A stretch of 8,032 nucleotides of DNA from an uncultured Cytophagaceae bacterium. Its GTDB lineage: Bacteria; Bacteroidota; Bacteroidia; Cytophagales; Microscillaceae. Both the position numbers and the translations under genes were made by a program. The notes below the pieces were generated by a model. It did no database searches. It was not told where the DNA came from and was given only the letters and a program-made list of their open reading frames with translations. Numbering within the stretch: position 1 is the stretch's first letter; every line of letters begins with the position of its first letter. The stretch is from NCBI GenBank assembly GCA_937899305.1, contig CALDJV010000635.1, forward strand, positions 1 through 8,032, in the 5' to 3' direction. Shown here in pieces: positions 1 to 5,423 of the stretch.

Positions 1-150
1 GTATTTTTCAAATAGTAATTTCCTTTTTATAAATATACGAGCCGAAGGAACCAACCATTTAGCCATTTAACAATGAGCGAAGCGGAACAATACAACAATG
101 CGCCGAACATGTAAGATTTTAAGCGACAAAAAAGCAAAAAATAAAGCTCC

Positions 151-169
151 AAATGAAACGATTTCATTT
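151..169. repeat. Perfect 8-bp inverted repeat, AAATGAAA-CGA-TTTCATTT
   Basis: Two 8-bp arms (151-158 and 162-169) are perfectly complementary around a CGA spacer. There is no T-run on either side, so it is not an intrinsic terminator. Its compact symmetry would suit a dimeric DNA-binding protein, but it lies about 170 bp upstream of the guaB promoter candidate, so a link to guaB is not established. Confidence 0.5.
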
Positions 170-338
170 CCTCCCTAACCAAAAAGCAATCACTTTTATT
201 TTATTTTTATATGAATATTTAAGGAACGATAGAGAATAAAATGGCCAAGGCGTTGATTTTAAATGACTTATTGAATAATTGCAATTTTTTAACAGGTCCA
301 CAAAGTTTGTACAATTTCACTATCTCATTTTTAATTTT

Positions 339-346
339 TAAATTTG
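339..346 (+). promoter_or_regulatory. Candidate guaB promoter, -7 element TAAATTTG
   Basis: TAAATTTG fits the Bacteroidota -7 consensus TAnnTTTG and predicts a start site near 352, giving a leader of about 30 nt before the guaB ATG at 383. No TTG lies at the expected -33 spacing; the nearest TTTG (306-309) is 29 bp away. The call therefore rests on one element and its position. Confidence 0.45.
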
Positions 347-348
347 TT

Positions 349-380
349 CGGCAAATAATGAACTGTAAATCTATTTGCTG
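349..380 (+). promoter_or_regulatory. Leader hairpin ending 2 nt before the guaB start codon
   Basis: Arm 349-357 (CGGCAAATA) pairs with 372-380 (TATTTGCTG) over 9 bp, including one G-T wobble, around a 14-nt loop. If transcription starts near 352, part of this stem forms the leader RNA directly in front of the guaB ATG and could limit ribosome access. At the DNA level it may instead be an operator overlapping the start site. Which applies cannot be told from the sequence. Confidence 0.45.
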
Positions 381-382
381 TA

Positions 383-1855
383 ATGTTTGATTCATCTAAA
401 ATACTTTTTGAAGCTTTAACATACGACGATGTATTGTTATTGCCTGCCTACTCGGAAATACTACCCCGAGATACCCAAACTACTACTCAGCTTACTCGTA
501 ATATTCAGCTCAATATGCCTCTGGTATCAGCGGCAATGGATACCGTAACTGAGTACGAAATGGCAATCGCGATCGCTCAGGAGGGAGGCCTTGGCTTTAT
601 TCACAAAAGCATGACCATAGAAATGCAAGCCGAGCAAGTGCGTAAGGTGAAGCGTTCTCAAAGTGGGATGATCCTCGATCCCATTACACTCACTGCTGAT
701 GCTTCACTCGAAGAAGCGCATCGCATTATGAGTGAGTTTAAAATTGGAGGAATTCCTGTTGTAGATGAGTCTATGAATCTGATTGGGATCATTACCAATC
801 GTGACTTAAGATTCCAAAAAGATTTATCCATCAAGGTAGGCCATATCATGACCAAAGAAAATTTGGTGACGGCCCATGAGGGAGTGGATTTGCGAAAAGC
901 AGAAGACATCCTACAAGAATTCAAAATTGAGAAATTACCGATTGTCACCGAACAGGGTAAATTAGTAGGACTGATTACCTACAAAGATATATTGAAGAAG
1001 AAAGATCGCCCCAATGCTTGTAAAGATCAATACGATCGTTTGCGAGTAGGAGCAGCAGTAGGGATTACCTCTGATGTGATGGATCGCATTGAAGCCTTGC
1101 GCAAAGCCGGGGTAGATGTCATTAGCATTGATACTGCGCATGGACATTCGGCAGGAGTGATTCGTGCTTTGAAAGAAATCAAAGCCAAATTTACTGATTT
1201 GGATGTCATTGCTGGAAACGTGGCCACCGCTGAAGGTGCCAAAGCCTTGGCCGATGCGGGTGCTGATGGTATCAAAGTAGGTATTGGCCCAGGGAGTATT
1301 TGTACTACTCGAGTAATTGCTGGAGTAGGGATGCCCCAATTTTCGGCAGTATATGAATCAGCCAAAGCGGTGAAGTCTATGGGAGTGCCGATCATTGCCG
1401 ATGGTGGTATTCGTTTTTCAGGAGACATTGCCAAAGCCATTGCCGCTGGAGGAAGCAGTGTGATGGTAGGTTCGCTACTGGCAGGTACCGAAGAAGCACC
1501 AGGAGAGGTAGTTATCTATGAAGGCCGAAAGTTTAAAACTTACCGTGGAATGGGCTCTCTGGAGGCCATGGAGGAAGGTTCTAAAGATCGCTACTTTCAA
1601 GATGCTGAAGATGATGTGAAGAAATTGGTACCGGAAGGTATTTTGGGTCGGGTCCCTTACAAAGGAAAAGTAGGAGAAGTGCTTTACCAATTGGTAGGTG
1701 GACTCAAAGCGGGAATGGGATACTGTGGTGCAGGTAGTATTGAGGCCTTGCACGAAGCTAAGTTTGTGAAGATTACCGCAGCTGGGGTGCGAGAAAGCCA
1801 CCCTCACGATATCCAAATTACGCGTGAAGCACCCAACTATAGTGCGCGCTCATAA
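383..1855 (+). CDS. guaB: Inosine-5'-monophosphate dehydrogenase
   Basis: Cytoplasmic enzyme that oxidises IMP to XMP with NAD+, the committed step of guanine nucleotide synthesis. At 490 residues it has the usual length and starts with the family's typical N-terminus (LTYDDVLLLPAYSE, residues 12-25). A pair of CBS domains, the Bateman module that binds adenine and guanine nucleotides, occupies about 95-210 inside the catalytic (beta/alpha)8 barrel. The catalytic loop GPGSICTTR (302-310) supplies Cys307. Asp250 and Asp340 (ADGG) are in the IMP/NAD site, YRGMGSLEAM (387-396) contacts IMP, and Arg403-Tyr404 form the flap dyad that activates water. ESHPHD (471-476) near the C-terminus is also typical. 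No Shine-Dalgarno sequence precedes the ATG, as is common in Bacteroidota. A terminator follows at 1961-1997, so the gene is probably monocistronic. All key residues are present. Confidence 0.98.
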   Translation: MFDSSKILFEALTYDDVLLLPAYSEILPRDTQTTTQLTRNIQLNMPLVSAAMDTVTEYEMAIAIAQEGGLGFIHKSMTIEMQAEQVRKVKRSQSGMILDPITLTADASLEEAHRIMSEFKIGGIPVVDESMNLIGIITNRDLRFQKDLSIKVGHIMTKENLVTAHEGVDLRKAEDILQEFKIEKLPIVTEQGKLVGLITYKDILKKKDRPNACKDQYDRLRVGAAVGITSDVMDRIEALRKAGVDVISIDTAHGHSAGVIRALKEIKAKFTDLDVIAGNVATAEGAKALADAGADGIKVGIGPGSICTTRVIAGVGMPQFSAVYESAKAVKSMGVPIIADGGIRFSGDIAKAIAAGGSSVMVGSLLAGTEEAPGEVVIYEGRKFKTYRGMGSLEAMEEGSKDRYFQDAEDDVKKLVPEGILGRVPYKGKVGEVLYQLVGGLKAGMGYCGAGSIEALHEAKFVKITAAGVRESHPHDIQITREAPNYSARS

Positions 1856-1884
1856 GCTACAGGTTGCTTTACCTTGAGCTTTTG

Positions 1885-1932
1885 GTGGTTGGGAATAGCG
1901 TTCGCTTAGAAATAAGTGCTATGACCAACCAC
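1885..1932 (+). repeat. Long imperfect hairpin downstream of guaB with tandem G-A mismatches
   Basis: GTGGTTGG (1885-1892) pairs with CCAACCAC (1925-1932), and ATAGC (1895-1899) pairs with GCTAT (1918-1922). The two helices are separated by GA opposite GA (1893-1894 and 1923-1924), a layout that forms stable sheared pairs in RNA. The apical part (1900-1917) is unpaired. T-rich sequence precedes the stem and A-rich sequence follows it, so there is no U-tract on either strand and it does not read as a terminator. Confidence 0.6.
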
Positions 1933-1940
1933 AAAAAATA

Positions 1941-1967
1941 TTGGAAAGACTGAACTCATTACATTTG
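1941..1967 (+). promoter_or_regulatory. Candidate promoter of the PP2C phosphatase gene (TTG-N16-TACATTTG)
   Basis: TTG (1941-1943) and TACATTTG (1960-1967) match both Bacteroidota promoter elements, TTG at -33 and TAnnTTTG at -7, with a 16-bp spacer that is one base below the usual range. The predicted start near 1974 gives a leader of about 35 nt before the ATG at 2009. The -7 element lies inside the 5' arm of the guaB terminator. Confidence 0.55.
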
Positions 1968-1997
1968 GCAGGTAACAACATCTGTCAAATGTTTTTT
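1961..1997 (+). terminator. Intrinsic terminator of guaB
   Basis: ACATTTGGCAG (1961-1971) pairs with CTGTCAAATGT (1982-1992) over 11 bp with one G-T wobble, a 10-nt loop, and a run of T to 1997. It lies about 105 nt after the guaB stop codon and only 11 nt before the next ATG. It should end guaB transcripts, leaving the phosphatase gene dependent on its own promoter. Confidence 0.8.
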
Positions 1998-2008
1998 AAA
2001 TAGAATAT

Positions 2009-4123
2009 ATGCTCTCGTTAAAGAATGTAATAGGAATATTCATTTACGTAAATATTGCGGGTTGGCTATTGATGCTGGCATTGTATCTATTGTCGTCGGC
2101 TGGATTGACCGAAATCCACTTGGCCGACAGTGGAGCAACCGATTTTTACCTAAGAGGTTTATTGCTGAACTTGTTTATTCTGAGCGTATTCTTTTATTAC
2201 AATTCCCGGATTGAAAAACTCAAAAACATCAACTTCGTCGAGCTGCTCACGAGTTTGTTTTTAACGGGGTTGGTAACCAATACTTTGGCGCTTGTGATTT
2301 ATGGCGCCATGAATTTAAGTGCCAGTTATCTGGAAGCCCACCACCAGGAACGTTGGCTCAACCTGTTGTATCACATCAATATTGGGTTACTGATCATATT
2401 TCTAACCAAAGCTTTTTTCTATTGGAAGCGATTGATCATGCATCAAAAAACCCAACGGCTACAGCGATTGTGGACGGTATTTGAATATCTGATGTTGATT
2501 AGCTTACTGTTCAATTTCTTTGAATTTTCTTTTGAAGATGCCCCCTTTATGTTGATGTTGGGGGTATTGATCTTATTGGGACTGAACCTGTCTTTTAACT
2601 TTAAGTGGGTAGTATACCTCAACGCCAAGGAAAAGTGGCAAAGTATTCTGTTGTTGTCTTTCATCACCTTGTTTGCGATCTTCTTTTTCCAGACTGTGAT
2701 CAATTATGGAGAGCACAATTACCTCAAAACTCACCTAAAGCACAGTGTGTATGTCATTGCGATTTTTGCTTTCGTAATTTTCTACACCATTTTTTCTATG
2801 TTGGTGATGGTGTTTAACCTGCCTACTACCTCGGTATTTGAGAAAAAACTGGAAGAAATCATCAGCTTTCAAAAGTTATCTCAGTCGCTGCAAGCTGGAG
2901 ATCAGGAAGCCCAAGTATATGGTATTTTGTTGGATAGTGCAGTCAACACTGCTTCAGCTGATGCCGCGTGGTTGGAGATTACCAATGAAGAGGGTACTCA
3001 GGTCGCTTTTTTGCACAAAGGAGTAGAGAAAGACGAAATCGCCAAACTCAAAAGAATCATCAAACGTCACAATACCCGACGGATTATTGACGCTACTTTT
3101 GCCCGTAATCAAGAACATGATCCTTTGATGGAAGAACTCAATGAGTATGGGTTTAAATCGATGCTGTCGCAAAAATTAGTGGCTCACGACCATCAGTTGG
3201 GTAACCTGACCCTGCTCAAAAAAGTAAAAGATGGTTTTGATGATGACAAGAAAGTACTCATCAAGACTTTTGTGCGCCAAGCCAGTATTTCTATTGAAAA
3301 CTATCGTTTATTGGCCAGAACCATTGAAGCCGAGCGTTACAAAGAAGAGATCAAGATTGCCCGAAATGTACAGAAGAGCCTGCTACCGTTGCCCGAAAAC
3401 CTCACGGTAAGCAAAAACCTTGAGATTGCGGCTTTTTCTGATTCGGCTCAGGAAGTAGGAGGCGACTATTACGATATTTATCCCATTGACAAGGACCGCG
3501 TGATGGTAATTGTGGGAGATGTATCGGGTAAGGGAACCACTGCAGCCTTTAATATGGCCCAAATGAAGGGCGTATTTCATAGTTTGGCTCAGTTTGGTTT
3601 GCGTACGGAACGATTTCTATACTATGCCAACAATGCGTTGGCCAACTGTTTGGACCGGGCTTCTTTCATTACGGTGACGATTTTGCTGATTGACGACAAT
3701 GCTCAAAAAATTGAGTTTGCCCGTGCCGGACATTGCCCTACCTTGTTTTACCATCACGACACCAAAGAGGTAAAATATTACCAAGGCAAAGGAATGGGAC
3801 TGGGTATCTTACGCAATAAAATCTTTTCGGATCATATAGAGATGCAAACCCTGCATTACAAAGAGGGGGACATGCTGTTGCTATACACGGATGGGATTAT
3901 TGAGGCGATGAACAAACAAAAAGAGGAGTATGGGTATGAGCGCTTGCAGGAATTGGTTTTGAACAATTGCCATTTGACTCCTACCGAAATCAATGATAAA
4001 ATCATTACCGACTTGAATCATTTTAGCCGGGGAATGCCCGTCCACGATGACCACACCGCATTGTTGATCAAATTCAAAGAAAAAGCAAATGAAGCAGATG
4101 AACAAGCACCTGCTTCAAAATAG
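2009..4123 (+). CDS. Membrane-anchored SpoIIE/RsbU-family protein serine phosphatase with GAF-like region
   Basis: Predicted PP2C-type Mg/Mn phosphatase of 704 residues. About eight hydrophobic segments (roughly 8-30, 47-65, 80-102, 118-138, 157-173, 178-196, 211-231, 247-269) anchor it in the inner membrane. A cytoplasmic GAF-like region follows (about 280-430), then a helical linker ending in IARNVQKSLLP (450-460), typical just before this phosphatase domain. The catalytic domain (about 465-690) has EVGGDYYD (482-489), GDVSGKG (503-509), AGHCPTL (573-579), LLYTDG (624-629) and HDDHTAL (679-685). The metal-binding aspartates are therefore intact: D486, D504, D628 and D680/D681. Such enzymes usually dephosphorylate STAS-domain anti-anti-sigma factors in partner-switching pathways, but no STAS protein or anti-sigma kinase is in the window, so the substrate is unknown. 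The first segment starts at residue 8, which supports the chosen start. The tail (690-704) is charged and probably disordered. Confidence 0.92.
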   Translation: MLSLKNVIGIFIYVNIAGWLLMLALYLLSSAGLTEIHLADSGATDFYLRGLLLNLFILSVFFYYNSRIEKLKNINFVELLTSLFLTGLVTNTLALVIYGAMNLSASYLEAHHQERWLNLLYHINIGLLIIFLTKAFFYWKRLIMHQKTQRLQRLWTVFEYLMLISLLFNFFEFSFEDAPFMLMLGVLILLGLNLSFNFKWVVYLNAKEKWQSILLLSFITLFAIFFFQTVINYGEHNYLKTHLKHSVYVIAIFAFVIFYTIFSMLVMVFNLPTTSVFEKKLEEIISFQKLSQSLQAGDQEAQVYGILLDSAVNTASADAAWLEITNEEGTQVAFLHKGVEKDEIAKLKRIIKRHNTRRIIDATFARNQEHDPLMEELNEYGFKSMLSQKLVAHDHQLGNLTLLKKVKDGFDDDKKVLIKTFVRQASISIENYRLLARTIEAERYKEEIKIARNVQKSLLPLPENLTVSKNLEIAAFSDSAQEVGGDYYDIYPIDKDRVMVIVGDVSGKGTTAAFNMAQMKGVFHSLAQFGLRTERFLYYANNALANCLDRASFITVTILLIDDNAQKIEFARAGHCPTLFYHHDTKEVKYYQGKGMGLGILRNKIFSDHIEMQTLHYKEGDMLLLYTDGIIEAMNKQKEEYGYERLQELVLNNCHLTPTEINDKIITDLNHFSRGMPVHDDHTALLIKFKEKANEADEQAPASK

Positions 4124-4345
4124 TCAATCGTTCCTCAATATTTAGTAACGCTTTCAAAATAAATGTCCGATTTGGTCATATGCATGAATTGTTGGACGAG
4201 GCATTTAGCCTTCGGCAGAGCTCGGCACAGCAAAAGCTGTAGCCATCGGTTTTTGCGCCCATAGCAGGGCTACGGGCAAAAAAAATAACGAAGTTCAGCA
4301 GTTCAGGAAGTAGAGAAAAGTAGACAGTTATTGCGAACGCGTTAC
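4124..4345. other. Intergenic region between convergent genes, rich in hairpins
   Basis: The phosphatase gene and the leftward 264-residue gene both end here. I found no classic intrinsic terminator for either. The region instead holds stem-loops between 4227 and 4282, described separately. No open frame of note. Confidence 0.7.
4227..4282. repeat. Nested and competing inverted repeats between convergent genes
   Basis: Three pairings are visible. ACAGC-AAAA-GCTGT (4227-4240) is a 5-bp stem with an AAAA loop. CTGTAGCC (4237-4244) pairs with GGCTACGG (4268-4275) over 8 bp with one wobble. TTTTTGC (4250-4256) pairs with GCAAAAA (4276-4282), enclosing GCCC-ATAGCA-GGGC (4257-4270). The second pairing excludes each of the other two. 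T-runs precede and A-runs follow the last stem, the reverse of an intrinsic terminator for either gene, though the structure might still mark 3' ends. Confidence 0.55.
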
Positions 4346-5140
4346 TTAGCGAACCAAAATCTCCTGGTTTTCTTTAGCCTCGTTGACTGTAGTTACTTTA
4401 ATGGCTTGGTCTTTTGATATATTTTGAGGGTAGGCCAGAATTTCGTGATTTGATCCACGCCAAAACTCCTTGCTTATCCGGGCGTTGGGTTGTACCTCTA
4501 AAATGGTTTCTGAAAGGTTCTTGAGGTCTTTACAAATAACATAGGTGGTTTGAGAACCATGGTTACTCTTGAAAAATACCTCGAAATAATTGGCCGCGTG
4601 GCGTGCTTTGGATTCTTCTTCTCGTTTTTGCTCGTAAGCTTGGGTAGTGGCCTGTACTGCTTCGCTACGACTGGCATCGACATCGTCAAACAAAGGTAAC
4701 AAAGCCTGGTATTGTTCGTTTCCAGCGCTGCCATCAAATATCAGATTTCCTTCATTGATCCAGGTCGTCGCTCCATTGGCAATGACCCCAACTTTGATGG
4801 TAAGTGGGGTTTGAGTAGCGGGCAAGCCGCACAAAACCTGAATAAACTGCCCAGTGAAACTACCATTGGGATTGGTTTCTTTAGGGTTGGCCAGTAGCCA
4901 TAGGTTGGTAGACCCACCCAAGGCCTCCATCTGAAAAGTATGGGTAGCCAACTCGTTACCTTCTGATTCAAGCACCAAACAAAACGAAATTTGAGCCAAA
5001 TCAAGGCCATTGGTTTCTACATGACTAGCCGCTGCACTGGCCAGCTCAATGGTAGTTCCGTCAGTAAAAGTAGCCCCACCTGGAGAAAAATCAGGAGCCC
5101 CTTCAGGTTTCCACAATATAAAGTTCAATGGTTTTGCCAT
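4346..5140 (-). CDS. Hypothetical protein, 264 residues, probably soluble and beta-rich
   Basis: I do not recognise this protein. It has no signal peptide (it begins MAKPLNF) and no hydrophobic segment long enough to span a membrane, so it is probably cytoplasmic. Residues 1-140 read as a beta-rich domain with many Gly, Thr and Asn turns (FSPGGATFTDGT, 18-29; GNLIFDGSAG, 131-140). A charged stretch likely to form one helix (about 155-185, with KREEESKARH) links to a second, smaller beta-rich region (185-250: FEVFFKS, TTYVICKDL, HEILAYP). Cysteines are at 54, 104 and 203. The start is the first ATG of the frame and has a promoter-like element about 100 nt upstream. It is transcribed away from the 663-residue gene from a shared 283-bp region. 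A joint role is possible, but only from gene order. The frame is intact and codon use looks ordinary. Confidence 0.8.
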   Translation of the reverse strand: MAKPLNFILWKPEGAPDFSPGGATFTDGTTIELASAAASHVETNGLDLAQISFCLVLESEGNELATHTFQMEALGGSTNLWLLANPKETNPNGSFTGQFIQVLCGLPATQTPLTIKVGVIANGATTWINEGNLIFDGSAGNEQYQALLPLFDDVDASRSEAVQATTQAYEQKREEESKARHAANYFEVFFKSNHGSQTTYVICKDLKNLSETILEVQPNARISKEFWRGSNHEILAYPQNISKDQAIKVTTVNEAKENQEILVR

Positions 5141-5158
5141 CTGTTAGTAAGATTAAGC

Positions 5159-5175
5159 GAACTCAAGTAGAGTTC
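5159..5175 (-). promoter_or_regulatory. Inverted repeat GAACTC-N5-GAGTTC in the leader of the 264-residue gene
   Basis: Perfect 6-bp arms (5159-5164 and 5170-5175) around a 5-nt spacer, 18 nt upstream of the ATG on the minus strand. It could be a leader hairpin or a binding site for a dimeric regulator. Confidence 0.45.
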
Positions 5176-5243
5176 ATTATAAATAGGTTATTTGTAGTTT
5201 GGTAGAAGTACCCGGTAAAAGGTTAGCAGGGTGTATGAAAAAA

Positions 5244-5251
5244 CAAATATA
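5244..5251 (-). promoter_or_regulatory. Candidate promoter of the 264-residue gene, -7 element TATATTTG on the minus strand
   Basis: Read on the minus strand the bases are TATATTTG, an exact TAnnTTTG match. The predicted start near 5238 gives a leader of about 100 nt. The nearest upstream TTG (complement of 5266-5268) is only 14 bp away, shorter than usual, so the -33 element is uncertain. Confidence 0.4.
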
Positions 5252-5277
5252 AATCGCGCTATTTTCAAGGGTTTGAG

Positions 5278-5313
5278 GCCCCAAAAAACAGCTTTAACCA
5301 ACTAATTTGGGGT
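5278..5313. repeat. Inverted repeat CCCCAAA / TTTGGGG in the divergent promoter region
   Basis: CCCCAAA (5279-5285) is perfectly complementary to TTTGGGG (5306-5312), with one further wobble pair outside and a 20-nt spacer. It sits just upstream of the leftward promoter candidate and about 60 bp upstream of the rightward one, where a shared regulator could bind. Confidence 0.45.
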
Positions 5314-5373
5314 GCGTTATTTTCGATAAGGTTTTCATAAGGTACGATGCTTTAAGGCGAGTAGGCTACCTGA

Positions 5374-5381
5374 TATCTTTG
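5374..5381 (+). promoter_or_regulatory. Candidate promoter of the 663-residue gene, -7 element TATCTTTG
   Basis: TATCTTTG matches TAnnTTTG exactly and lies 42 bp before the ATG, predicting a start near 5388 and a leader of about 36 nt. Only a weak TTT (5351-5353) is at the -33 spacing. The leader would open directly with the CCCCA-N6-TGGGG hairpin (5388-5403). Confidence 0.55.
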
Positions 5382-5387
5382 TATTGA

Positions 5388-5403
5388 CCCCAGTGAGTTG
5401 GGG
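5388..5403 (+). promoter_or_regulatory. GC-rich hairpin at the predicted 5' end of the 663-residue gene's mRNA
   Basis: CCCCA (5388-5392) pairs with TGGGG (5399-5403) around a 6-nt loop, 20 nt before the ATG. A hairpin at the very 5' end of a transcript can protect it from decay. That role is inferred from position only. Confidence 0.4.
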
Positions 5404-5423
5404 CTACTTAACTATCAAGACCT

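Larger units (their letters stand above)
1..382. other. Noncoding region upstream of guaB
   Basis: AT-rich stretch with no convincing gene on either strand. It contains three short symmetric sequences: an 8-bp inverted repeat with a 3-nt spacer (151-169), the palindrome AATTGCAATT (277-286) and the odd palindrome ACAAAGTTTGT (300-310). The guaB promoter candidate and leader hairpin occupy its last 45 bases. Any gene to the left lies outside the window. Confidence 0.75.
5141..5423. other. Divergent promoter region of the two hypothetical genes
   Basis: Contains one TAnnTTTG element facing each way and three inverted repeats: 5159-5175, 5278-5313 and 5388-5403. It also carries the near-palindromic 9-mer GTAGGCTAC (5361-5369), which recurs at 7763-7771. 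No gene is hidden here. Confidence 0.65.

Noticed and set aside
73..114. Thirteen-codon open frame starting at an ATG in the guaB upstream region
   Set aside because: Too short, no ribosome binding site or promoter tied to it, and no recognisable peptide; expected by chance.
658..1816. Open frames on the minus strand inside guaB (up to 137 codons)
   Set aside because: They lie opposite a complete, highly conserved enzyme and their translations resemble no protein family; they are mirror frames of guaB codons.
4250..4282. Bidirectional intrinsic terminator for the convergent genes
   Set aside because: T-runs lie before and A-runs after the stem on the plus strand. RNA from neither direction would have a U-tract after the stem.
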